Assembly: GCF_019317285.1 (NCBI RefSeq)
Contig: NZ_CP079218.1
Span: forward strand, 1,116,001 to 1,180,000
Source of the DNA: Pedobacter sp. D749
Lineage (GTDB): Bacteria; Bacteroidota; Bacteroidia; Sphingobacteriales; Sphingobacteriaceae
Length of the DNA stretch: 64,000 nt
Direction: 5' to 3'
Made by a program: the position numbers and the translations under genes. Positions 27,018 to 36,143 of the stretch are shown here, one piece after another. The stretch's first letter is position 1, and each line of letters begins with the position of its first letter. The notes under the pieces were generated by a model, which saw nothing but the letters and a program-made list of their open reading frames with translations, made no database searches and had not been told where the DNA came from.

Positions 27018-30000
27018 TTATTCGTTTTCTGGTAAACCTTTAATGTAATGGATGCTTTCTTCGTCTTCCGGATCAAGCGACATCGAGTTGGTTGTCTGTT
27101 TTCCCTGAACCCATGCAAATACCAATGGCAATATAATGAGTACGGCGAATGTTGAGGCCAATAAACCACCAATAACTGCCCTGCCCAGCGGCGAAACGGC
27201 TCCTCCGCCTTCACCATGACCGATAGCCATTGGCAACATCCCTGCAATCATTGCGATACTCGTCATGATGATTGGTCGTAAACGTAATGCCGCGGCTTCG
27301 CGTGCCGATTCGAGTGCATTGCCATTATGCTTTCGTAGTTGCTCTGCATTGGTGATAAGCAATACCGCATTGGCAATAGATACGCCCACCGACATGATAA
27401 TCCCCATGTACGATTGCAGGTTTAAGGTTGATCCGGTAACAGTTAATAACAATAATGAGCCTAAAATAACGGCCGGTACCGTGGCTAAAATAACCAATGG
27501 AACTTTAAAAGACTGGAAATTAGCGGCCAGCATCAGGAAAATTACCACAATGGCTACAAATAAACCCGATTGTAAGCTGCCTAAAGTGTCTGTTAATACT
27601 TTACTCAAACCAATTGCGGTCACATTTAATCCCCTTGGCAGTTCGCCAACGTCCTTAATGGCCTTTTCCACATCTTTTGATGCCGTACCCAGGTCGGTAT
27701 GGTAAAGGTTTGCTGTTACCGATAAAAAAGGCATAGCACCAATGTTGTCGTTTTCGCCTGCCGTAGTATCAGGCGTAATTTTTGCAACATCGCTCAATAC
27801 TGGTCGTGCTGAATTTTTCAATAAAGGAATTTCGCCGATATCATCTTTACTGGTCATTTGATTCAGCGGTACCTGAACCTGCACACTATAAGGTAAAGAT
27901 GCCTTTTCATCTAGCCAGACATTTTTATCCGTATAACGCGATGATGAAGTTGAGGCAATTAACGACCTCGAAATGTCGGCCATATCAACCCCGATCTGTG
28001 CTGCACGGGTTCTGTCGATATCGATATTTAAGGATGGATATTTAATCGGTTGTGCTAACTGAACATCGCGCATGTAAGGGATTTCCTTCAGTTCTGCCAG
28101 GATTTTATTTGCATATTTTTCATTTAGCTTTTTGTTTTTGCCTGCAATACGCACTTCAACAGGGGTAGGAGAGCCTTGACTCAATACTTTATCCGTTAAC
28201 TCTATCGGCTCGAAAGAAAGTTTAACATCAGGCAGCACTTTTTTGATTTTCTCTCTGAACTGATCCTTAAAATCGTCCATATCTTCTTCAAAGTCTTTTA
28301 AACTCACCTGGAAAACAGCTTCGTGTGGACCTGCCATAAACTGGTAGATCGGATTTACTGAAAACTGTGCAGGGTGTTGACCAACGTAAACGGAAGAAAT
28401 GCCCATATGTTCTTTGCCAACCATTTTTTTCAGCTCAGCTAATACCACATTTGCTTTTTCTTCGGTACGTTCTAAACGTGTTCCATCGGGTGCGCGTAAA
28501 CGCAACTGGAACTGACTTGAGTTCACTCTTGGCAAAACATCGCGGCCAATATTAGCCAGTAACAACGCGGCCAGACCAATAATCACCACCAAATAAACCA
28601 AAACAACAGATTTTCGGTAAGGCAGTATCCGGTCAAGGAAGCGCATAAAACGGTTCCGGAACTTATCGAAGAAACCAATTTTACCATTGCCATTAAAATC
28701 TTCACGTTCAACCAGCACTCTTTTCTGGTTCAGGGTATCTTTTTCCGATTCAAGTGTAATGCCGGTTGCTGCAAAATCAGCTTCATCCTGCGTAATGTCA
28801 GGGTGATGTTTACTGCCTTTTTTAGGATGTGCAACCATCAGCCAGTTGGCCATAATCGGTACGAAAGTTTGCGATAACAGGAATGAAACCACCATCGAAA
28901 AACCAATTGCCAATGCCAACGGTAAGAATAATGCCCCCGGGATCCCAGTCATGGTAAAAGCCGGTGCAAATACGGCAAGGATACAAAACAGGATTAACAG
29001 TTTAGGGAAGGCGATTTCTTTACAGGCATCCCAAATGGCCAGGGCCTTTGGTTTGCCCATATCAAAATGCTGGTGGATATTTTCTATGGTTACCGTTGAT
29101 TCATCTACCAAAATACCAATGGCCAAAGCCAATCCGCTAAGCGTCATAATGTTGATCGTTTGTCCGAATAATTTCAGGAACAAAACACCAGCAATAATGG
29201 ATGTGGGGATGGTGAGGATTACAATCAATGCCGCACGTTTATCGCCCAGGAAAAGTAAAACCATCAGTCCTGTTAATATTGCACCGATTGCACCTTCGCT
29301 GATCAGACTTTTTACCGCATTGATTACATAAACAGACTGGTCGAACTCGTAAGAAAGTTTAACATCCTCTGGCAAGGTATTTTGGATGTTCGGCAAGTTT
29401 TTCTTTAAGTTTTTAACCACATCCCAGGTGGAGGCATCGCCGGATTTGGCAATACTTAAATATACCGAACGTTTACCGTTGATTAAGGCATAACCTGCCA
29501 CTAAATCGGCTCCGTCTTTAACGGTTGCTACATCGCGAAGCTGCAAATTTTGTACGCTGCCTTTAAATAAAGGAATGTTCTCAAAATCTTTAACCTTTTT
29601 AATCGTATAATTGGTTGGTGTGATGTAGTTTTTATCGCCAATCCTTACATTTCCTGAAGGTGCAGTCTGGTTATTTAGCCTAATGGCTTCAACCACCTGG
29701 TCTACCGTTAGGTTATGGGAGCGCAAAAGGGAGGGATTTACATTGATTTCTATCGTTCTCGGACTACCGCCAAAAGGGGCAGGAGAAAGCAAACCCGGTA
29801 TAGCGGAAAAACTAGGGCGTACATAAGTATTGGCCAGATCCTGCAATTCGTTGTTGGTACGGATAGGGCTGCTTAATACCAATTGCCCAACCGGAAGCGA
29901 CGAAGCATCAAAACGGATCACAAACGGGGGTTGCGAACCTGGCGGGAAAATGGCCTGGGCTCTTGTAGATAGGGCACTTAATTCTGCTGCTGCCTGTGCC

Positions 30001-30302
30001 ATGTTGGTACCTTCGTAATAGGTTAATTTCATCAACATTAAACCCTGTGTATTTTTGGTTTCGATACTTTTGATACCATTTGCAAAAAGCAGGATGTTAA
30101 CATATTGCTTGCCGAAATAAGCCTCCATCTGGTCGGGTGTGTAACCACCAAAGGGGTGGGCAATATAAATTACCGGAAGGTTCATTTGCGGAAGGATATC
30201 AACCTTGATCTGATTGATAGCACCAATACCGAAAAAGAACAGTCCAGCCACTAAAACTAAGATGGATATGGGTTTGCGGAGTGCGAAACGTATTAAATTC
30301 AT
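27018..30302 (-). CDS. RND efflux pump, inner-membrane permease (AcrB/CusA-like)
   Basis: 1094 residues, 12 membrane helices with two large periplasmic loops. The N-terminus (FALRKPISILVLVAGLFFFG) and the proton-relay helix region GLALAIGILVDESTVTIENI are typical; the relay pair is Asp-Glu instead of the usual Asp-Asp. The pump exports toxic compounds using the proton gradient. The cytoplasmic stretch between the two halves carries an EF-hand/dockerin-like loop at residues 535-546 (DFNGNGKIGFFD). Substrate class (drugs or metals) cannot be told from sequence alone. Confidence 0.93.
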   Translation of the reverse strand: MNLIRFALRKPISILVLVAGLFFFGIGAINQIKVDILPQMNLPVIYIAHPFGGYTPDQMEAYFGKQYVNILLFANGIKSIETKNTQGLMLMKLTYYEGTNMAQAAAELSALSTRAQAIFPPGSQPPFVIRFDASSLPVGQLVLSSPIRTNNELQDLANTYVRPSFSAIPGLLSPAPFGGSPRTIEINVNPSLLRSHNLTVDQVVEAIRLNNQTAPSGNVRIGDKNYITPTNYTIKKVKDFENIPLFKGSVQNLQLRDVATVKDGADLVAGYALINGKRSVYLSIAKSGDASTWDVVKNLKKNLPNIQNTLPEDVKLSYEFDQSVYVINAVKSLISEGAIGAILTGLMVLLFLGDKRAALIVILTIPTSIIAGVLFLKLFGQTINIMTLSGLALAIGILVDESTVTIENIHQHFDMGKPKALAIWDACKEIAFPKLLILFCILAVFAPAFTMTGIPGALFLPLALAIGFSMVVSFLLSQTFVPIMANWLMVAHPKKGSKHHPDITQDEADFAATGITLESEKDTLNQKRVLVEREDFNGNGKIGFFDKFRNRFMRFLDRILPYRKSVVLVYLVVIIGLAALLLANIGRDVLPRVNSSQFQLRLRAPDGTRLERTEEKANVVLAELKKMVGKEHMGISSVYVGQHPAQFSVNPIYQFMAGPHEAVFQVSLKDFEEDMDDFKDQFREKIKKVLPDVKLSFEPIELTDKVLSQGSPTPVEVRIAGKNKKLNEKYANKILAELKEIPYMRDVQLAQPIKYPSLNIDIDRTRAAQIGVDMADISRSLIASTSSSRYTDKNVWLDEKASLPYSVQVQVPLNQMTSKDDIGEIPLLKNSARPVLSDVAKITPDTTAGENDNIGAMPFLSVTANLYHTDLGTASKDVEKAIKDVGELPRGLNVTAIGLSKVLTDTLGSLQSGLFVAIVVIFLMLAANFQSFKVPLVILATVPAVILGSLLLLTVTGSTLNLQSYMGIIMSVGVSIANAVLLITNAEQLRKHNGNALESAREAAALRLRPIIMTSIAMIAGMLPMAIGHGEGGGAVSPLGRAVIGGLLASTFAVLIILPLVFAWVQGKQTTNSMSLDPEDEESIHYIKGLPENE

Positions 30303-30315
30303 TTATATAGCCAGA

Positions 30316-31707
30316 TTAAAATTCGTTGATAAATATGTCGTAATTGCCCAAAGCAGCCGATTTTAACAGCAGGGCCTGCCAAACATTGGTAAAGGCAATA
30401 TCCCGATCGGTTTCGGCGCGGTTTAAGGTAAAAAGGGCCTGTGTAAGGTCGACGAGTGTGGTGAGCCCGTTTTTATACAAAATGCTCTTTTGCAGATAGG
30501 CGTCAGATGCCGCTTTTACCTGAACAGGTGCTTCCCTGTAATTGGCCAAAGCATTGGTTAATTTAGTTTCGGCAAGGGCAAGCTGTGCTTTCAACTGTTG
30601 ATCAACAAGGTTATATTCTTCTTTTAAGCCCTGACTAATGTATTCCTGTGCGCGTACCTGCGGACGGTTTTTAAGTAAGGTTGACAGGTTCCAGGTCATT
30701 CCTATGCCAATCAAATAGTTTCCGCGGGTGGGATTTATACCATCGGCATAACTGGTAGAATAGGCAGTCTGATCTAAAGCATAGCCTGGGCTGAAACCGG
30801 AACCACGGCCTTGCATCACACCGAATAAGGTAAACGTTGGGTAATATAATTTTCTGAAATAATTAACCTGTTGCTGGCTAACATCAACACGGTTTTGGTA
30901 AAACTTTAACAATGGATGTGAGCTTTTGATCACTGTATCTTCGAGCAGATTGCCAGGGATACGTGTAATTGAAGCAGTGTCTAGTTCGTATGAGGTTGCG
31001 GTTAATCCCATTAAAACGCCTAAACGGTTGGCTTGTTCCTGTTCCAGATCTTTAGCTTTAGTTAGCGCGATTCTGGCATTAGAAACTTCGGCTTTTGCGA
31101 AAGAAGAATCAACTCCCGCAATTAATCCGTTTTTAGCCCTGATTACGGCTGTATTTTTAAAGGTAACAGCGCGATCAAGATTTTTCTGTTGCGATTTTGT
31201 TAACCTTTGCGCAGCCAGTAAATTTAAATAAGCGGCAGAAACACGGATTTCCTGTTGGAATTTTTCCTGTTCCAGGTCATTTTTGTCTCTTTGGTAAGCG
31301 GCGTCTGCAATTTTAATACGTTCCCTGATTTTTCCAAAAGTGAAAAAATCCCAGTTTACGTTGGCCAGGTAGAGTCCGCCAAACGCGGCATTCCAGTTTT
31401 GTTTGTCTAAAGCAGGACCAGAGGAAGCGGTTCCCAAACCACCGAGACCATATTGCGGTCCGTTTTGACCGTTAATGGTACCATAATCTTGTTGGGCGCT
31501 TAAACTGAAGTTGGGTAGATACTCTCTTTTGGCCTGTTGAATCGATGATTTTGACGCATTGGCATAATTATCTTTGGCCTTAATGGTCCCGTAATTGGTA
31601 ATTGCAGTGTTTACTGCTTGCTTTAAACTTAGCATTTGAGCGCTTGCACCGATAGAGGAACTAATAAAAAATAATAGTGAAGAATAAAATAAAGATATGC
31701 GTGGCAT
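30316..31707 (-). CDS. TolC-family outer-membrane efflux channel
   Basis: 463 residues from the start chosen at MPRISLFYSSLLFF, which gives a clean signal peptide ending GASAQ; an upstream ATG would add seven residues. The mature protein has the two-fold repeated long helices of TolC proteins, with ARTIQ-like heptads (IRVSAAYLNLLAAQ, FKNTAVIRAKNGLIAGVDS). It forms the outer-membrane channel for the RND/MFP pair and is the first gene of this minus-strand operon. Confidence 0.92.
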   Translation of the reverse strand: MPRISLFYSSLLFFISSSIGASAQMLSLKQAVNTAITNYGTIKAKDNYANASKSSIQQAKREYLPNFSLSAQQDYGTINGQNGPQYGLGGLGTASSGPALDKQNWNAAFGGLYLANVNWDFFTFGKIRERIKIADAAYQRDKNDLEQEKFQQEIRVSAAYLNLLAAQRLTKSQQKNLDRAVTFKNTAVIRAKNGLIAGVDSSFAKAEVSNARIALTKAKDLEQEQANRLGVLMGLTATSYELDTASITRIPGNLLEDTVIKSSHPLLKFYQNRVDVSQQQVNYFRKLYYPTFTLFGVMQGRGSGFSPGYALDQTAYSTSYADGINPTRGNYLIGIGMTWNLSTLLKNRPQVRAQEYISQGLKEEYNLVDQQLKAQLALAETKLTNALANYREAPVQVKAASDAYLQKSILYKNGLTTLVDLTQALFTLNRAETDRDIAFTNVWQALLLKSAALGNYDIFINEF

Positions 31708-31728
31708 AGTGTATAATTTACACGGCAA

Positions 31729-32778
31729 ATGTAAATTATGGCAGCAATTTCAAAGTATTCCGTTCAAATCAAAAATTATGCGAATCAAATAATAATAGAA
31801 ATGTTACTTAAGGCTGCTATGTGAATGATTTCTGTAAAATAAGAAGAGGCTGTATCATAAAAATGAAATTGTCATCCTGAGCCTGAAGGACTTTCTTAAA
31901 TATCTCTTAAGACATTTCGACTGTTTGTCCCGATTCTTTGTGTGGACACAATTGCATTCATCACGCGTCATTCCCGCGAAAAACCTATCGTGTGGACACA
32001 TCTTTTGTTAATTCTATATTTGTTTTTAGTACACATACATTAAGTCGGGTCGTCATGCTGAATTTATTTCATCTTTCCAGTTAAAAAAGCATTTATTTCG
32101 AAAAAAAATATTAATTAAATTATATAACATTGTCTTTTTCGCTCTATGCCGCGGGGCATGGTAGTTTTTCGCAGATGATGTTGTTTTTATTTGTGCTCAA
32201 GAATGCTGCGCATTTTGGAGCGCCAAAGTACCCAAAGCGCTTTGTCAATCCAGCAATGGGCCTTTTGCACAATCCTACACACATCAAAAAAACAGCGGCA
32301 CTTCGTTTAATCAGGTGTTGTGTGTGTTTTCTTTGGTCTGATTGAGCCCTGCGGGGTTTGTGTTCAATATTTCTTTAAAATTAAATCATCGGTCATGAAC
32401 ACAAAACCACTGCGTTTAGGTTTTGGCAGTACTATTTGTTCTGTCCTACAACTGTTTTTTTGATTTCTCTGGCCCCTGGGATTGACGGCGTTCTTCGGTT
32501 AAAACATGTATATTATTAAAGCAGGTCAGCATAATGCATAAAAACCCATACATCAAAATATGTCCACACGATAGGTGAAAACGGGAATCTTAAAGCTTCA
32601 GATCTTGCTCATTAAACTTTCTTGTTGCATTAAGATTGCCAGTCAAGCTGACAATGACGGTCGACGCTAACAATATTGCATAAGATGCGTCCACACTGTA
32701 GGATTCTTGAGGAGGTTCAACGTAACAAATTCGAATGGAATTACAAATATGATACAGCCCGTTATTAACAAGACTTTA
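31729..32778. other. Gene-free region of about 1 kb
   Basis: No credible gene is seen. Besides the MITE-like element it contains a second, outer pair of TGTGGACACA-like motifs (31941-31950; inverted relative near 32686-32700). It also has short dispersed-repeat fragments such as GTCATCCTGAGCCTGAAGGA near 31871. Small reading frames here shift frame relative to the homologous copy at 56.6 kb and are not conserved. Confidence 0.6.
31984..32576. mobile_element. MITE-like element with terminal inverted repeats (copy 1)
   Basis: A ~593 bp non-coding block bounded by inverted CCTATCGTGTGGACA (31984-31998) and its complement (32562-32576). The similarity continues outward through TTCCCG. The inner ~32130-32520 segment is homologous, in opposite orientation, to 56440-56760. 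It shares GCTCTATGCCGCGGGGCATG, TGGAGCGCCAAAGTACCC and CAGCGGCACTTCG with that copy. A ~60 bp insertion or divergence lies inside the hairpin part of this copy. No transposase is encoded, so it would be non-autonomous. Confidence 0.6.
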
Positions 32779-33195
32779 TTATTCCGCTGTATAACTTTTA
32801 AAATTATCCAGAATGGCCTGCCATCCGCCATGTTGCATTTCGATGGGGTTGGTCGATTCGGCATCGAAAGTTTCGGTTATCCTGGTTTGTTCGCTCAATG
32901 CATCAAAAGTAATGCTTACGGTTCTACCATCCTCCATGGTATATTCGATTTTTTTATGCTGATCGACCGTAGTATAGGTGCCGCCGAAATCAAAACTCAT
33001 ACTGCCATCTTTTGCTGCCATGGTACTTTTAAATTTACCGCCAACTTTTAAATCGTTTTCCGAATAAGGGGTATGCCAATCTGGTGAGGCAAAGGCCCAT
33101 TTAGTAATGTGGTCTGGATTATTCCAAAATTCCCAAACTTTTTCTACTGTTGCATTTACTGTCGTTTCTACGGTGATCGATGTTTTATTTTCCAT
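32779..33195 (-). CDS. SRPBCC (AHSA1-like) domain protein
   Basis: 138 residues. It starts TSITVETTVNATVEKVWEFWNNPDHITKW and ends MQHGGWQAILDNFKSYTAE, the classic START/AHSA1-like helix-grip fold. These proteins bind hydrophobic ligands in a cavity or act in stress responses; some sit in operons with ArsR regulators, but none is next to it here. It stands alone between repeat-rich regions. Confidence 0.88.
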   Translation of the reverse strand: MENKTSITVETTVNATVEKVWEFWNNPDHITKWAFASPDWHTPYSENDLKVGGKFKSTMAAKDGSMSFDFGGTYTTVDQHKKIEYTMEDGRTVSITFDALSEQTRITETFDAESTNPIEMQHGGWQAILDNFKSYTAE

Positions 33196-33330
33196 GTTTA
33201 AGGTGTTTAATTTTTAATAAAATTATGGGAAATTTAACAACCCAGAAAGCGTAAATGCGACAAAATAGGGAGTCAATATCTCACTTTTGTTAAGTTGAGT
33301 TTATGCTTAGGGAAATGGCAAGTGCATATA

Positions 33331-33370
33331 AAAAGATTGCACACAGTAATTAGCCGTGTGCAATTTTTTT
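33331..33370 (-). terminator. Intrinsic terminator
   Basis: A hairpin with perfect arms ATTGCACAC (33336-33344) and GTGTGCAAT (33356-33364) and an 11 nt loop. A/T runs lie on both sides (A run 33331-33334, T run 33364-33370). It lies ~58 bp beyond the stop of the minus-strand lipoprotein gene and can end that transcript. Confidence 0.7.
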
Positions 33371-33421
33371 ATTTGAGTAACTAAATAGAAATGACAGAAA
33401 GTAGGGAGATCTAACTTAATA

Positions 33422-33940
33422 TTAGTGCAAATCCGTATAAATAAAAGTAACCGTGTCTCTTGATACCAGGCCGCTCATATTTCCGCCTGTGTAAACTGCT
33501 TTATAGCTTGATCCTTTTTTTAGATCGTAGGCTTTAAGTAAATCGGCATTTGCAACAAGGCTATCACCTGGATTTACCTTTGTATAACTAGAGGCCGGAG
33601 GTGGCATTACTCTTTTGGCCATTGCACCTTTGTATTGCGCTTCTTCTCCTTTTTCATTGGTAATGCTTAAATAGCTGCTCATTAAAGGCTCGAAGGGCGT
33701 ATGCCAGATACAGAAACTTTTAGTGCTATCGGTATTGTTATGTACTACAAATCTCAGCAGCAGTGAATCGCCGGTAGCTACATTGCCATTTATTTTTAAT
33801 TTAACCTCAAGCGAATCGGTTTTATTGGAAGTGCTTTGAGGAATACTATCGCTTTTACTTGTTGTGGTATTTCTGGTGGCCTCGCTGCAGGCAGAAAACA
33901 GTACCAAGAGTACCGGGATAATTAATTTAATGTTTTTCAT
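33422..33940 (-). CDS. Lipoprotein with deuterolysin-N-domain-like fold
   Basis: 172 residues. A lipoprotein signal ends in LFSAC (Cys-18), followed by a Ser/Thr/Asn-rich linker to about residue 45. The rest resembles, by eye, the all-beta N-terminal domain of M35 deuterolysin-type metalloproteases. It has LLLRFVVHNNTDSTKSFCIW, TPFEPLM, KGAMAKRVMPP and YTKVNPGDSLVANADLLKAY. No protease domain follows. It would be anchored in the outer or inner membrane; function is unknown. Confidence 0.7.
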   Translation of the reverse strand: MKNIKLIIPVLLVLFSACSEATRNTTTSKSDSIPQSTSNKTDSLEVKLKINGNVATGDSLLLRFVVHNNTDSTKSFCIWHTPFEPLMSSYLSITNEKGEEAQYKGAMAKRVMPPPASSYTKVNPGDSLVANADLLKAYDLKKGSSYKAVYTGGNMSGLVSRDTVTFIYTDLH

Positions 33941-34138
33941 CGATGTTTTTTTTTAATAAGCAAATGAACGTTGATATTGTTTGAATTATTGAACTAAAAC
34001 GATTAAGTAATGCAAGTATATTGAATTATTCGCAGATTGCAGTACGGTGTATCTGGGTTTCATCCCGTTTTACTTTGCCTGTGTCTTCGTGTTCACTACA
34101 GGGGTGCTATTTTTGGCAGGGTGCTTACCTGCAAGAGC

Positions 34139-34395
34139 CTTTGTTCAATAAACCCGGTAGCAGCGGCAGCCCCCGATTCTTCATTGGGGCCATAGCGAAT
34201 AACTGGACTGCTGGTTCTGAAGAGCTACTTAACGATCGTTTTCAAAAAAAATAATTATTAATATGTGGCAAGTTTTTCTTTATATGGAGAGCAATTTGGT
34301 ACTGCTATTCTTGTTTCTCCCCGCTTTCCGTTATGCTTCGCGTCCACTTCAATCGGGTCTAGATAGCCCAGCCTGTAATAAGATAATAGGCCGGG
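34139..34395. repeat. ~257 bp direct repeat, copy 1
   Basis: The segment from TTTGTTCAATAAACCCGGTA to ATAATAGGCCGGG recurs almost unchanged at 34568-34822, 429 bp downstream in the same orientation, with a few substitutions and one- to two-base gaps. It includes CTGGACTGCTGGTTCTGAAG and CTTCGCGTCCACTTCAATCG. No coding frame is shared by the two copies. Confidence 0.85.
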
Positions 34396-34567
34396 TGGAC
34401 AAGCATGAGGAATAATTTATTTCAAAGGTCAATATGAATGAAGTGTATTTATTGAATTGATAGGAGGCGAGGAATCGTCATTGCGAGGAGGAACGACGAA
34501 GCAATCTTACAACGATCGCTACCTGCGTGTGCATTAAGATTTATCGAATTATACTTTATGTAGCAAG

Positions 34568-34822
34568 CTTTGTTCAATAAACCCGGTAGCAGCGTCAGCC
34601 CCGGTTCTTCATTGGGGCTATAGCGAATAACAGGACTGCTGGTTCTGAAGAGCTACTGAACGATCGTTTTCAAAAAAATAATTATTAATATGTGGCAAGT
34701 TTTTCTTTATATGGAGAGCAATTTGGTACAGCTATTCTTGTTTCTCCCCGCTTTCCGTTTTGCTTCGCGTCCACTCTAATCGGGTCTAGGTGGCCCAGCT
34801 TGTAATAAGATTATAGGCTGGA
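34568..34822. repeat. ~255 bp direct repeat, copy 2
   Basis: Second copy of the 34139-34395 unit. The motif CTGAACGATCGTTT with a following A/T stretch occurs once in each copy (as CTTAACGATCGTTTTC in copy 1) and once more at ~34837, a partial third unit next to the AI-2E gene end. Copy C of the CGTCATTGCGAGG element (34476-34540) lies between the copies. Confidence 0.85.
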
Positions 34823-34871
34823 CGTCGTGGAAAACTGAACGATCGTTTGAAATAAAAATAGATATGAAATA

Positions 34872-35963
34872 TTAATCTGCAGCCAGTTTTTTCTTTCTCC
34901 TAAACCTTTTCACCTGCCCCATATGCTCTGTCGGGATATTATCTCCCAGTAATTTACCCCAGGGTTTAAGTCCGTCAATACGATCAAAGATGATTTTCAT
35001 TACCGCAATAAATGGAATAGAAAGGAACATGCCGGGGATACCCCAAAGTGCAGCGCCCATCAATACAATTACGATAGAAATAAGCGCATTGATTTGTACT
35101 TTGCTCGAAACAATGCGTGGTACAAGAATATTATTATCAATAAACTGGATCAGCGCATAAGCGCCTATAATTAAGAGTTGGGTAGTAAAACCATCCTTCG
35201 TTAAAGTAGCCATTAACACTGGTAAGGCAATTGCTATAATGCCGCCAATGTAGGGCAGTAGGTTTAATATCGCGCCGATAACGCCAATTAAAATGGCATT
35301 TGGTACGCCAAGGATAAGCAAGGCGGCAGAGTTCATTATTGCAACAATAGAAGTTTCGATCAATAAGCCTACAATATAACTTTGGATGGCCGCTTTCGTT
35401 TCGCCTAAAATTTCGGCAACTTTTTGTTTATTTTCTTCTGAAAACACTTCATAAATGAAGTTTAAAATGAGCGTTTTGTATAATAAAATTAGAAAAGTAT
35501 AAACCGGGATCAGGAAAACCACACTTAAAACCCCCAACAAGCCATTAAGTGTCTGGCCAATTAAGGCTTTACTGCCATTGGCTGCATCATTAAGCATTTG
35601 CGTCTGCTTTTGTGTTGAAATGCCGAAGGTACCTTGTAACCAAGCCCTTATTTGCTCAAGCAACTGCGATAATTTTTGTTTAATGCTATCCAGGTCATCA
35701 AAAAAGTGCGCTACCTGTGATGACAAAAAATAGAGTACGGCAACCACCACCAGCAAACCGATGAGCATAGAAAGTATAATACTGACTATTTTGGGCATTT
35801 TTCTTTCGAAACGATTGGTTAATGGGTTGAGTAATATGGCAATCAGGGCGGCAAAAGCAAGCGGCACAAGAATATCTCTCAGCACACTCATTATAAATAC
35901 CGTAATTACTAATCCTAAAAGAATTACAGGCGCTTTAATATAAAATGGGTAGGTTTTAAGCAT
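34872..35963 (-). CDS. AI-2E family transporter (UPF0118)
   Basis: 363 residues with about seven to eight membrane helices. The N-terminal helix pair (VILLGLVITVFIMSVLRDIL, FAALIAILLNPLTNRFERK) and the C-terminal GAILNLLPYIGGIIAIALPV and IDNNILVPRIVSSKVQINALI are family signatures. Members act as exporters or ion exchangers in the inner membrane; autoinducer-2 export is shown for only a few. It is a monocistronic minus-strand gene. Confidence 0.9.
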   Translation of the reverse strand: MLKTYPFYIKAPVILLGLVITVFIMSVLRDILVPLAFAALIAILLNPLTNRFERKMPKIVSIILSMLIGLLVVVAVLYFLSSQVAHFFDDLDSIKQKLSQLLEQIRAWLQGTFGISTQKQTQMLNDAANGSKALIGQTLNGLLGVLSVVFLIPVYTFLILLYKTLILNFIYEVFSEENKQKVAEILGETKAAIQSYIVGLLIETSIVAIMNSAALLILGVPNAILIGVIGAILNLLPYIGGIIAIALPVLMATLTKDGFTTQLLIIGAYALIQFIDNNILVPRIVSSKVQINALISIVIVLMGAALWGIPGMFLSIPFIAVMKIIFDRIDGLKPWGKLLGDNIPTEHMGQVKRFRRKKKLAAD

Positions 35964-36143
35964 TTTTTAGATAAGTTAACCGTTCAACAACTTAAAAGGT
36001 AATCAAATTGTTTTAAAGTTTTTAGCCGTTTAAGGAGTAAGTAAGAAAGGTATCATTTTTTTTGGTCTCAACTCGCAGAAATGGTAAACAATAGCAAACT
36101 TATTTTATAAATTTAACACCACATCATCATGATTAAAATTACC

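Larger units (their letters stand above)
33941..34871. other. Gene-free region of about 0.9 kb
   Basis: Contains the two direct repeats and one CGTCATTGCGAGG element; no gene is supported. A 77-codon frame at 34021-34254 runs into repeat copy 1 and has no protein-like composition. Confidence 0.6.

Noticed and set aside
28846..29331. 161-codon frame antisense to the RND pump (also 27265-27705)
   Set aside because: Long antisense frames are expected opposite a long, biased coding gene; the pump on the other strand is certain.
32130..32345. Reading frame inside MITE copy 1 (LYAAGHG...)
   Set aside because: The homologous element at 56.6 kb carries different frames over the same DNA, so codons are not conserved.
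34021..34254. 77-codon frame upstream of and into direct repeat copy 1
   Set aside because: The frame is not kept in copy 2 and has no recognisable motif.
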